Part shown: one piece after another, positions 24,483-32,025 of the stretch
How positions within the stretch are numbered: the first letter of the stretch is position 1
Layout: the number at the start of each line of letters is the position of its first letter
Assembly: GCF_001513955.1 (NCBI RefSeq)
Contig: NZ_KQ948144.1
Coordinates: 1,485,220-1,549,219 of the forward strand
Direction: 5' to 3'
Source of the DNA: Streptomyces pseudovenezuelae
GTDB lineage: Bacteria > Actinomycetota > Actinomycetes > Streptomycetales > Streptomycetaceae
Length of the DNA stretch: 64,000 bases
Program-made: the position numbers and the translations under genes
The notes under the pieces: model-generated
What the model was told of the DNA's origin: nothing
Database searches by the model: none
The model's input: only the letters and a program-made list of their open reading frames with translations

Positions 24483-25238
24483 ATGCCGCCCCTCAGCCTC
24501 ACCGTCCTCGGTACCGCCTCCCCGCACCCGGCGCCGGGCCGCCCCTGCTCCGGCTATCTGCTGCGCGGCGGGGGCGCCGAGGTGTGGGTGGACGCCGGGC
24601 CCGGCACCTTCGCGGAGTTGCAGCGGCACACGGACCCCTCCCGGCTGACGGCGATCTGGATCTCCCACCTGCACGCCGACCACACTGCCGATCTCCTCTC
24701 CGCCGTCTATGCCTTCGCCTACGGGGGACTCACCCCGCCCGCCCCGATCCCGGTGTACGCGCCACCCGGCTGCGCGCACCGGCTCGCCGGGTTCTTCGGT
24801 CAGTCCGACCCGCGCTTCCTCGACGGCATCCTCGCCTTCCATCCCCTGTACGAAGGCCATGCCGTCCGGCACTGGAACCTGCGGCTCGCCGCCCGGGCCG
24901 TCGCGCACGGCACCGAGGCGTACGGCCTGCGCGCCGAGTGCGCCGGACGCGTCCTCGCGTACTCCGGGGACAGCGGACCCTGCGCCGCCCTCGTCGAACT
25001 CGCCGCGGAATCCGATGTGTTCCTCTGCGAGGCGGACATCGACCGGCATCACGAAGGCGAACAGGTCCATCTGACGCCCGAGGACGCCGGTGACATCGCT
25101 CGCAAGGCCGGGGCGCGGGAACTGGTCGTCACGCATGTCGGACCCTCGCTCACCAGGGAGGCGGCCACCACGCGCGCGGCCGTGGCCTTCGCCGGGCGCA
25201 CGAGCACGGCCTTCGAGGGAGCCACCCGGCTCGTGTGA
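24483..25238 (+). CDS. MBL-fold metallo-hydrolase
   Basis: The 251-residue protein has the metal site SHLHADH (about 61-67: HxHxDH). A His/Asp set follows further on (GDSGPCAALVELAAESDVFLCEADID; THVGPS). The opening SLTVLGTASPHPAPGRPCSGYLL and VWVDAGPGTFAELQRH resemble RNase Z-like or ribonuclease-related hydrolases. The substrate is not known. Its last 66 codons are duplicated just downstream. Confidence 0.85.
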   Translation: MPPLSLTVLGTASPHPAPGRPCSGYLLRGGGAEVWVDAGPGTFAELQRHTDPSRLTAIWISHLHADHTADLLSAVYAFAYGGLTPPAPIPVYAPPGCAHRLAGFFGQSDPRFLDGILAFHPLYEGHAVRHWNLRLAARAVAHGTEAYGLRAECAGRVLAYSGDSGPCAALVELAAESDVFLCEADIDRHHEGEQVHLTPEDAGDIARKAGARELVVTHVGPSLTREAATTRAAVAFAGRTSTAFEGATRLV

Positions 25239-25494
25239 CGCGCCTGCGCAGAATCTTCGGCTTCGGCATCGATCGGCATCACGAAGGCGAACAGGTCCAC
25301 CTGACCCCCGAGGACGCCGGTGACATCGCTCGCAAGGCCGGGGCGCGGGAACTGGTCGTCACGCATGTCGGACCCTCGCTCACCAGGGAGGCGGCCACCG
25401 CGCGTGCGGCCGTGGCCTTCGCCGGGCGCACGAGCACGGCCTTCGAGGGAGCCACCCGGCTCGTGTGACGCGCCCGCAGAGAAACTTCGGCTTC
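25037..25494 (+). repeat. Tandem duplication (230-bp period) of the MBL gene 3' end
   Basis: Bases from about 25037 recur 230 bases later from about 25267 with only a few substitutions (for example gaccgg/gatcgg and acgcgcg/gcgcgtg). The repeat continues past the stop codon (gtgacgcgcc...cttcggcttcg in both). Confidence 0.92.
25269..25468 (+). pseudogene. Orphan duplicate of the MBL-fold protein C-terminus
   Basis: The second copy encodes IDRHHEGEQVHLTPEDAGDIARK through FEGATRLV and a stop, identical to the parent apart from one Thr-to-Ala change. It lacks the metal-binding N-terminal domain and has no start codon with a ribosome site, so it is very likely untranslated. The low divergence suggests a recent event. 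Confidence 0.8.
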
Positions 25495-25508
25495 GTCTGC
25501 CGGAAGCA

Positions 25509-25537
25509 TTGACGAAACAACACCGTCCTCTTACCTT
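25509..25537 (+). promoter_or_regulatory. Sigma-70-type promoter of the GntR operon
   Basis: TTGACG (25509-25514) and TACCTT (25532-25537) are separated by 17 bases, a near-consensus housekeeping promoter for Streptomyces. Transcription would begin near 25544, just before the operator candidates. Confidence 0.65.
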
Positions 25538-25558
25538 CAACGCGTCGTACTTCGTACG

Positions 25559-25568
25559 TCATATATGA
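25559..25568. promoter_or_regulatory. Palindrome TCATATATGA, operator candidate
   Basis: This 10-base perfect palindrome lies about 15 bases past the predicted transcription start and close after GTACTTCGTAC (25548-25558). FCD-type GntR regulators often bind AT-centred palindromes at such positions. Confidence 0.5.
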
Positions 25569-25573
25569 GACGC

Positions 25574-25615
25574 GATACGCGAGATCAGATACACAAGATC
25601 CGATACGCGAGATCC
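25574..25615 (+). repeat. Three 14-bp direct repeats in the leader of the GntR gene
   Basis: gatacgcgagatca, gatacacaagatcc and gatacgcgagatcc follow each other without gaps at 25574, 25588 and 25602. The last ends 11 bases before the start codon. They may be regulator sites or simple repeat expansion in the leader. Confidence 0.8.
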
Positions 25616-25626
25616 GAGAGGCGCGC

Positions 25627-26283
25627 ATGACCTCTGTGCCCACGCCGATCCCCTCCCGCACGCAGTACGTGCTGGAGGAGATCAAACGCCGCATCCTCAC
25701 CGGGCGCCTGACGCCTGGTCAGGCCCTGGTCGAGACCGAACTCGCCGCACAGTTCGGGGTGTCCAAGACCCCGGTGCGCGAGGCGCTCAAGACCCTGGCC
25801 GGGACCGGGCTCGTCGTGATGAGCCAGTACAAGGGCGTCACGGTGCGCATGGTGGACGCGGACATGGCGCGCGAGGTCTACGACGTCCGGCTGCTCCTCG
25901 AACCCGAGGCACTCAAGCGGGCCGTACGGCGGGGAGCCTCCCTCGACGCCGCGCGCGACGCCCTGACCAAGGCCGACGACGCCACCGACACCGCCGAACG
26001 CTCCCTCGCCAACCGGGAGTTCCACCGCGCCCTCTACCTGCCCTGCGGCAATCCGCTGCTCGGCCGGATGCTCGACGAGGTCCGCGACCAGGCCGCCCTG
26101 GTCTCCGCGGTCGCCTGGGCGGCCTCGCCCTCCTGGGACCGGGAGGCCGGCGAGCACCGGGAGATCCTGCGCCTCGCCCTGGACGGCGACGCGGACGGCG
26201 CGGCCCGCGCCCTGCACGCCCACATCGCGTCCTTCGTGGAACGAGCGTTCCCCGGAGTGCTGGACCAGGAGGGCCAGGAATGA
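25627..26283 (+). CDS. GntR-family (FCD) regulator of the sugar-acid operon
   Basis: The 218-residue protein has a winged helix at about 12-75 (TQYVLEEIKRRILTGRLTPGQALVETELAAQFGVSKTPVREALKTLAGTGLVVM). The FCD domain follows, with YDVRLLLEPEALKRAV, NREFHRALYLPCGNPLL and GEHREILRLALDGD, which include the usual Asp/His metal ligands. Its stop overlaps the ATG of the DHDPS-family gene, so regulator and enzyme are coupled. It probably represses its own operon until a sugar acid or keto acid binds. Confidence 0.85.
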   Translation: MTSVPTPIPSRTQYVLEEIKRRILTGRLTPGQALVETELAAQFGVSKTPVREALKTLAGTGLVVMSQYKGVTVRMVDADMAREVYDVRLLLEPEALKRAVRRGASLDAARDALTKADDATDTAERSLANREFHRALYLPCGNPLLGRMLDEVRDQAALVSAVAWAASPSWDREAGEHREILRLALDGDADGAARALHAHIASFVERAFPGVLDQEGQE

Positions 26284-27191
26284 GCAGCGAGACCTTCGAG
26301 CCCCAGCGGGCGGCCCTGGCCGACGTGGTGGCGATCCCGGTGACGCCGTTCGCCGAGGACGGCACCGTCGACCGGGACACCCACCGGGCCCTGCTGCGCC
26401 GGCTGCTCGACGGAGGAATCACCACCCTCACCCCCAACGGGAACACCGGCGAGTTCTACGCCCTCAGCCCCGAAGAGCGCCGCCTGGTCACGGAGTTGAC
26501 CGTCGAGGAGGCCGGGGACCGGGCCGACGTCCTCGTCGGCGTCGGCCACGACGTCCCCACCGCCGTCGCCTCCGCCCGGCACGCCCGGGAGCTCGGTGCG
26601 GGGATGGTCATGGTCCACCAGCCCGTCCACCCCTACGTCTCGCAGGGCGGCTGGATCGACTACCACCGCGCGATCGCCTCGGCGGTCCCGGAACTCGGCG
26701 TCGTCCCGTACATCCGCAACGCCCAGCTCACCGGCGACCGCCTGGCCGAACTCGCCGACGCCTGCCCGAACGTGATCGGCGTGAAGTACGCCGTCCCGGA
26801 CGCGGCCAGGTTCGCCGCCTTCGCCCGGGACGCGGGACTGGAACGCTTCGTGTGGGTCGCCGGGCTCGCCGAGCCCTACGCGCCCTCCTACTTCTCGGCG
26901 GGCGCCACCGGCTTCACCTCCGGGCTCGTGAACGTCGCCCCCGCCGTCTCGCTGAACATGATCGAAGCGCTGCGATCCGGTGACTACCCGGCCGCCATGA
27001 AGGTCTGGGAGCAGATCCGCCGCTTCGAGGAACTCCGCGCGGCCAACGGCTCAGCGGACAACGTCACCGTCGTCAAGGAGGCCCTCGCCTCCCTCGGCCT
27101 GTGCCGCCGCGCGGTGCGCCCGCCCAGCCGCGAGCTGCCCGAGGCCGGGCGCGCCGAGGTCGCCGCGATAGCCGCGGGGTGGTCCATATGA
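26280..27191 (+). CDS. DHDPS-family lyase/dehydratase for a 2-keto-3-deoxy sugar acid
   Basis: The 303-residue class I aldolase-fold protein has TPNGNTGEFYALSPEERRLV (about 51-70), VVPYIRNAQ (Tyr about 144) and VIGVKYAVPD (Schiff-base Lys about 169). Unlike the KdgD-type paralogue at 20461 it lacks the YQRDN and NGLPTAEQ marks, so it should act on a different keto acid. Coupling to the IlvD/Edd dehydratase suggests it takes that enzyme's product. 2-Keto-3-deoxy-L-arabinonate (dehydration to 2,5-dioxovalerate) is the best guess; a retro-aldol reaction is the alternative. Confidence 0.78.
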   Translation: MSSETFEPQRAALADVVAIPVTPFAEDGTVDRDTHRALLRRLLDGGITTLTPNGNTGEFYALSPEERRLVTELTVEEAGDRADVLVGVGHDVPTAVASARHARELGAGMVMVHQPVHPYVSQGGWIDYHRAIASAVPELGVVPYIRNAQLTGDRLAELADACPNVIGVKYAVPDAARFAAFARDAGLERFVWVAGLAEPYAPSYFSAGATGFTSGLVNVAPAVSLNMIEALRSGDYPAAMKVWEQIRRFEELRAANGSADNVTVVKEALASLGLCRRAVRPPSRELPEAGRAEVAAIAAGWSI

Positions 27192-28918
27192 CCGACCGGA
27201 AGCGCCCCGAAGAGCTCAGAAGCCACCAGTGGTACGGCAGCGAGGGCCAGTTGCGCACCTGGTCGCACAACGCCCGGATGCGCCAGCTCGGTTACGAGGC
27301 CGAGGAGTACCAGGGCCGCCCGGTCATCGCCGTCCTCAACACCTGGTCCGACATCAACCCCTGTCACGTCCATCTGCGCGAGCGCGCCGAGGCGGTCAAG
27401 CGCGGGGTGTGGCAGGCCGGCGGCTTCCCGCTGGAGTTCCCGGTCGCCACGCTCTCGGAGACCTACCAGAAGCCCACCCCCATGCTCTACCGCAACCTGC
27501 TCGCGATGGAGACGGAGGAGCTGCTGCGGTCGTATCCCATCGACGCGGCGGTGCTGCTCGGCGGCTGCGACAAGTCGACGCCGGCGCTGCTCATGGGCGC
27601 GACCTCGGCGGACGTCGCCTCGATCTTCGTGCCCGCGGGTCCGATGCTGCCGGGGCACTGGCGGGGCGAGACCCTCGGGTCCGGCACCGATATGTGGAAG
27701 TACTGGGACGAGCACCGCGCCGGCAACCTGACGGACTGTGAACTGCGGGAACTGCAGGGCGGGCTGGCGCGCTCCCCCGGTCACTGCATGACCATGGGGA
27801 CCGCGTCGACCATGACCGCGGCCGCGGAAACCCTTGGCATGACCCTGCCGGGTGCCTCCTCGATCCCGGCCGTCGACTCCGCGCACGAGCGGATGGCCGC
27901 GGCCTCCGGGCGCCGTGCGGTGGAGCTCGCCTGGACCGGCCTCAGGCCGTCCGCAATCCTCACCCGCGAGGCCTTCGAGGACGCCGTCACCACGGTGCTC
28001 GGACTCGGCGGCTCCACCAACGCGGTCATCCACCTGATCGCGATGGCCGGCCGGGCGGGCGTGAAGCTCACCCTGGACGACTTCGACCGCATCGCCCGCA
28101 CGGTTCCGGTGCTGGCGAACGTACGGCCCGGCGGACAGACGTACCTCATGGAGGACTTCCACTTCGCCGGCGGCCTGCCCGCCTTCCTCTCCCGGATCAC
28201 CGATCTGCTCCACCTGGACCGGCCGACCGTCAACGGCACCCTGGGCGAGCAGATCGAGGGGGCCGTCGTGCACGACGACGACGTCATCCGCACCCGGGAC
28301 AACCCGGTCGCGAGCGAGGGCGGGGTCGCCGTCCTGCGCGGCAACCTCTGTCCGGACGGCGCCGTCATCAAGCACATCTCCGCCGAGCCGCACCTGCTCA
28401 AGCACACCGGGCCCGCGGTCGTCTTCGACGACTACCGGACCATGCAACGCACCATCAACGACCCCGCCCTGGAGATCACCGCCGACAGTGTGCTGGTGCT
28501 GCGCAACGCCGGGCCCAAGGGCGGCCCGGGCATGCCCGAGTACGGGATGCTGCCGATCCCGGACCACCTGCTCAAGCAGGGCGTGCGGGACATGGTCCGG
28601 ATCTCCGACGCCCGCATGAGCGGGACGAGTTACGGCGCGTGCGCGCTGCACGTGGCGCCCGAGTCGTATGTCGGCGGCCCGCTCGCCCTCGTGCGCACGG
28701 GGGACAGCATCACCCTCGACGTCGAGGCACGCCTCCTGCAACTCAACGTGGACGAAGAGGAGTTGGAGTCCCGCCGCAAGGACTGGACGCCCTCGCCCGC
28801 CCGTTACGAGCGGGGCTACGGCGCCCTCTACAACGACCAGATCACGCAGGCGGACACCGGCTGCGACTTCGAGTTCCTGGCCAGGCAAGGCAAGGTCCCA
28901 GACCCCTACGCCGGTTGA
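27188..28918 (+). CDS. IlvD/Edd-family sugar-acid dehydratase, probably L-arabinonate type
   Basis: The 576-residue iron-sulfur dehydratase has cluster cysteines in NTWSDINPCH (about 59), LLGGCDKSTPA (about 127) and SPGHCMTMGTAST (about 200). It also has GLGGSTNAVIHL and the catalytic region ISDARMSGTSYG. The opening LRSHQWYGSEGQ and the ending ADTGCDFEFLA match the pentonate/hexonate dehydratase branch rather than branched-chain amino acid IlvD. ATG 27188 overlaps the DHDPS-family stop. Given GH43 arabinan enzymes in the region, L-arabinonate is the likely substrate, but galactonate or a related acid is possible. Confidence 0.82.
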   Translation: MTDRKRPEELRSHQWYGSEGQLRTWSHNARMRQLGYEAEEYQGRPVIAVLNTWSDINPCHVHLRERAEAVKRGVWQAGGFPLEFPVATLSETYQKPTPMLYRNLLAMETEELLRSYPIDAAVLLGGCDKSTPALLMGATSADVASIFVPAGPMLPGHWRGETLGSGTDMWKYWDEHRAGNLTDCELRELQGGLARSPGHCMTMGTASTMTAAAETLGMTLPGASSIPAVDSAHERMAAASGRRAVELAWTGLRPSAILTREAFEDAVTTVLGLGGSTNAVIHLIAMAGRAGVKLTLDDFDRIARTVPVLANVRPGGQTYLMEDFHFAGGLPAFLSRITDLLHLDRPTVNGTLGEQIEGAVVHDDDVIRTRDNPVASEGGVAVLRGNLCPDGAVIKHISAEPHLLKHTGPAVVFDDYRTMQRTINDPALEITADSVLVLRNAGPKGGPGMPEYGMLPIPDHLLKQGVRDMVRISDARMSGTSYGACALHVAPESYVGGPLALVRTGDSITLDVEARLLQLNVDEEELESRRKDWTPSPARYERGYGALYNDQITQADTGCDFEFLARQGKVPDPYAG

Positions 28919-28930
28919 CGAGTCTTCCCC

Positions 28931-28958
28931 AGGGGCGCGGGCAACCGCGCGCCCAGCC
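28931..28958 (-). repeat. Degenerate copy of the dispersed intergenic repeat
   Basis: aggggcgcgggcaaccgcgc followed by gcccagcc resembles the reverse complement of the element with several changes. It lies just after the dehydratase stop. Confidence 0.5.
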
Positions 28959-29010
28959 ACCACGCACGCCGCACCCCCAAGCAACAGCAAGTGGCACCCA
29001 TGCACAGCGA

Positions 29011-29022
29011 GAAAGCGCTTAC
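29011..29022. promoter_or_regulatory. LacI-type operator candidate before the ABC permease genes
   Basis: GAAAGCGCTTAC holds the palindromic core AAGCGCTT, the usual centre of LacI-family operators. It lies 43 bases upstream of the first permease start. A similar core occurs at 36868. Confidence 0.45.
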
Positions 29023-29064
29023 TGCACCACGAACGCAAGCCGTACCGAGAACGGAGCCCCTGTC

Positions 29065-30000
29065 ATGGCCCAAGCCGCAGCCGTGGCGAAACCGCCCGCG
29101 CCACCCCGGCGGCGCCGTGCCTCCGCCACCCCGCGCAGGCTGCCGTACCTGCTGATCGCGCCGGCGGCCCTGCTGATGCTGGGCTTCATCGCCTACCCGG
29201 TGATCAGCGTCTTCTATTACAGCCTCCAGAACTACAACCCCACCAAGCCGTGGCGGAACGGCTACGCGGGCTTCGACAACTTCGTCCATATCTTCACCGA
29301 GGACCCGCAGTTCTGGGACACGCTGACCTTCAGCGCCAAGTGGGTCTTCGTCGAGGTCGGGCTCCAGCTGCTGTTCGGCCTGGCGCTCGCGCTGATCGTC
29401 AACCAGACCTTCGTGGGCCGGGCGGTGGGCCGCGCGCTCGTCTTCTCCCCGTGGGCGGTCTCCGGCGTGCTGACCTCCGCGATCTGGGTGCTGCTCTACA
29501 ACTCCCAGACGGGCGTGACCCGTTACCTCGCCGACATGGGCATCGGCTCCTACGGCACCAGCTGGCTGTCGGACACCTCCACCGTCTTCTCGGCGGCGGT
29601 CGTGGCGGACCTGTGGCGCGGTGTCCCCTTCTTCGCGATCCTCATCCTCGCCGACCTCCAGTCCGTCTCGAAGGACCTGTACGAGGCCGCCGAGGTCGAC
29701 GGGGCCAGCACGATCAAGCAGTTCTGGCACATCACGCTGCCCCACCTCAAGGACGCGATCATCCTGTCCACGCTGCTGCGCGCGGTGTGGGAGTTCAACA
29801 ACGTCGACCTGCTGTACACCCTGACCGGCGGCGGACCCGCGGGGGAGACGACCACCCTCCCGCTCTACATCGCCAACACCAGCGTCGACGCCCACAACTT
29901 CGGCTACGCGTCCGCCCTGACCACGGTCGCGTTCGTGATCCTGCTCTTCTGCTCGATGGTCTATCTGCGGCTGAGCAAGTTCGGAGGCGGTTCCAAGTGA
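29065..30000 (+). CDS. Sugar ABC transporter permease (MalF type)
   Basis: The 311-residue protein has a basic, Pro-rich N-terminus and six membrane segments (LPYLLIAPAALLMLGFIAYPVISVFYYSLQNY first). The EAA loop reads EAAEVDGASTIKQFWHITLPHL. GGAG lies before ATG 29065. Its stop overlaps the GTG of the partner permease. Its place between sugar-acid enzymes and pectate lyase suggests import of pectin- or hemicellulose-derived oligosaccharides. The nearest binding protein is at 38900. Confidence 0.9.
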   Translation: MAQAAAVAKPPAPPRRRRASATPRRLPYLLIAPAALLMLGFIAYPVISVFYYSLQNYNPTKPWRNGYAGFDNFVHIFTEDPQFWDTLTFSAKWVFVEVGLQLLFGLALALIVNQTFVGRAVGRALVFSPWAVSGVLTSAIWVLLYNSQTGVTRYLADMGIGSYGTSWLSDTSTVFSAAVVADLWRGVPFFAILILADLQSVSKDLYEAAEVDGASTIKQFWHITLPHLKDAIILSTLLRAVWEFNNVDLLYTLTGGGPAGETTTLPLYIANTSVDAHNFGYASALTTVAFVILLFCSMVYLRLSKFGGGSK

Positions 30001-30893
30001 TCACCAAGGAGGCCACGGAGCTCGCGCCCGCGCCCGTGCACGAGACCCCCGAACCGCCCCGGTCGGTGAAGCGCCGCCGTGCCTGGGACGAGGTCCCGCG
30101 CTGGCACATATACCTGCCGCTGTCGATCTACCTCGTCTTCACCCTCATCCCCTTCTACTGGATCCTCCTCTTCGCGCTGCGCCCGGCCGGCTCGACCTCG
30201 CTCGTGCCCTGGCCGATCACCTTCGACCACTTCGAGAAGGTGTGGACGCAGCGGGCCTTCGGCACCTACTTCGAGAACAGCGTCTACGTCGGCCTCGCCA
30301 CCCTGGTGATGACGACGCTGGTCGCCCTGGCCGGCGGCTACGCCCTGGCGCGCTTCGACTTCAAGGTCAAGAACGCGTTCATGCTGGCCCTGCTCTGCTC
30401 CCAGTTCGTACCGGGCGCGCTGCTGCTGGTCCCGCTGTTCGAGATCTTCGCCGAGCTGAACATGATCAACTCGCTGGGCAGCGTCATCATCGCCGAGACG
30501 GTCTTCCAGCTGCCGCTGTCGATGATCCTGATCAGTAACTTCATCAAGAACGTGCCGTACTCCCTGGAGGAGGCGGCCTGGGTCGACGGCTGCAACCGGA
30601 TGACGGCCTTCAGGATCGTCGTCCTGCCCCTTCTCCGCCCCGGCTTGATCGCCGTCGGCTCCTTCGCCTTCGTGCACTCCTGGAACCACTTCCTGTTCGC
30701 CCTGATGTTCCTCAACAACCAGGACAAGCAGACGATCCCGGTCGGTCTCAACACCCTGATGAGCGCCGACAGCGTCGACCTCGGCGCACTGGCCGCCGGC
30801 GGCATCATCGCGGCGGTACCCGTGGTGATCGTGTTCGCCTTCATCCAGAAGTGGCTGATCACGGGCTTCAGCGCGGGGGCGGTGAAGGGATGA
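29997..30893 (+). CDS. Sugar ABC transporter permease (MalG type)
   Basis: The 298-residue protein starts at GTG 29997, overlapping the stop of its partner (GTGA). It has six membrane segments, the EAA loop EAAWVDGCNRMTAFRIVVLPLLRPG, and the C-terminal end LITGFSAGAVKG usual for MalG-like subunits. No ATPase gene is present in the window, so a shared ATPase is assumed. The stop overlaps an ATG (30890) that opens the repeat region. Confidence 0.9.
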   Translation: MITKEATELAPAPVHETPEPPRSVKRRRAWDEVPRWHIYLPLSIYLVFTLIPFYWILLFALRPAGSTSLVPWPITFDHFEKVWTQRAFGTYFENSVYVGLATLVMTTLVALAGGYALARFDFKVKNAFMLALLCSQFVPGALLLVPLFEIFAELNMINSLGSVIIAETVFQLPLSMILISNFIKNVPYSLEEAAWVDGCNRMTAFRIVVLPLLRPGLIAVGSFAFVHSWNHFLFALMFLNNQDKQTIPVGLNTLMSADSVDLGALAAGGIIAAVPVVIVFAFIQKWLITGFSAGAVKG

Positions 30894-31816
30894 GACTCCG
30901 TCGGATCAGCCGCACGAACGCGCCGGACTCCCCGAGACCGGCCGCTGACGGCCATGACCACACGGCCCACCGGAAGGCCGGGGCCTCCTCCGAGCCGGCG
31001 TCGGCGAGTGCCGCGCCCGGGTGGACCAGCACCGTCCGGCCCCTCGCCGGGGCACCCGGCCCGCGGGGCACATGGAGCAGACAGGAACCCCGGGAAACGG
31101 CACCGGCCGACGCCCTTCGGGTGACCTCCGGTGGTACCCGTGGGGTCGCAGGTTCGTGGGTGTCGGCAGCCGGCTCCGGCCGGGGTGTGGCGTCGGCCGG
31201 CCGGGGGTGGAGTGTCGTGCCGGCTGGTCGGGGCCGGGTTCTGCCTGGGCGGGCTGCGTCTGATGGCCTGTGTGTGGCCTCGGGTGGTGTCCGTGGGGTC
31301 GGCTGCCGTGGGGTCGCAGGTCCGTGGGTGTCGGCAGCCGGCTCCGGCCGGGATGTGGCGCCGGCCGGCCGGGGCTGGAGTGCCGTGCCGGCTGGTCGGG
31401 GCCCGGTTCTGCCTGGGCGGGCTGCGTCCGGCGGTCTGTTGGCCTCGGGTGGTGTCCGTGGGGTCGGCTGCCATGGGGTCGCAGGTCCGTGGGTGTCGGC
31501 AGCCGGCTCCGGCCGGGATGTGGCGCCGGGCGGCCGGGGCCGGAGTGCCGTGCCGGCTGGCCGGGGCCCGGTTCTCGCTGGGCGGACTGCGTCCGACGGC
31601 CTGTGGGCGGCCTCCGGTGGTGACCACGCGGTCGGCCACCTGGGGACGGACGTCCCGGCGGACGGTTGTGTCCGTGCGGTCGGCCACCGTGCGGTCGAGG
31701 TCCCGGTGGGTTCGGTCGTAGGTCCGTGGGCCTCGGCAGCAGACCTCGGCTGGGGCCCGAGCCGCCCTGGGCGAGTCCCGGCCGCCGTGGCCGTTCAGGA
31801 GGTGAGGGTGAGGTGA
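30890..31816 (+). other. Gene-sized GC-rich repeat insert, coding status doubtful
   Basis: A frame runs from ATG 30890 (overlapping the permease stop) to TGA 31814-31816. It would give 308 residues of low-complexity Gly/Ala/Arg/Val sequence with no family match. Five of the six frames are open over long parts, and third positions are less GC-biased than in the neighbouring genes, so translation is doubtful. The segment is bounded by near-identical 18-base copies of the pectate lyase start. It contains the 165-168-bp tandem repeat. Confidence 0.4.
31141..31638 (+). repeat. Three tandem copies of a 165-168-bp repeat
   Basis: Copies start at tggggtcgca in 31141, 31309 and 31474. Each runs through cgtgggtgtcggcagccggc, gccggctggtcggggcc and gcctcgggtggtgtccgtgg. 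Copies 1 and 2 differ by scattered substitutions and copy 3 diverges at its end. Both periods are multiples of three. Confidence 0.9.
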
Positions 31817-32025
31817 GACTCCGTCGGATCGCCATGGGCGGTGTGGTCGTGGGCCTCGTGGGGGTCGTCGTCAGGGCTGAGGGGCGTGCCGTCGGCCGTG
31901 TCCTGCTGGGGTTGGGCGACGCCCGGGTGTCCGGGGCGACGGGGGCGACTCCGCGCCACGCCCGGGACGCGGGTGCTCGGAAGCGGGCGGCGGCCGCCAA
32001 CTCCGTTGCGGAGGTGGCGCTATGA
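31813..32025 (+). CDS. Possible 70-residue small protein ahead of the pectate lyase
   Basis: GTG 31813 has GAGGTGAG upstream. The product opens VRLRRIAMGGVVVGLVGVVVRAEG, a basic start plus hydrophobic stretch like a signal or anchor, then an Arg/Ala-rich tail. Its stop overlaps the pectate lyase ATG (ATGA). It could be a coupled leader peptide or the remnant of a duplicated lyase start. Low confidence. Confidence 0.25.
   Translation: MRLRRIAMGGVVVGLVGVVVRAEGRAVGRVLLGLGDARVSGATGATPRHARDAGARKRAAAANSVAEVAL

Noticed and set aside
25235..25468. The duplicated MBL tail as a separate small gene
   Set aside because: The only start is a GTG within the parent's end with no ribosome site. The product lacks the metal site.
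25574..25615. Three short repeats as a CRISPR array
   Set aside because: The units abut without spacers, are only 14 bases long and have no cas genes nearby.
27188..28918. Dihydroxy-acid dehydratase of branched-chain amino acid synthesis
   Set aside because: The N- and C-terminal signatures and the DHDPS/GntR/ABC context fit the sugar-acid branch of the same family.
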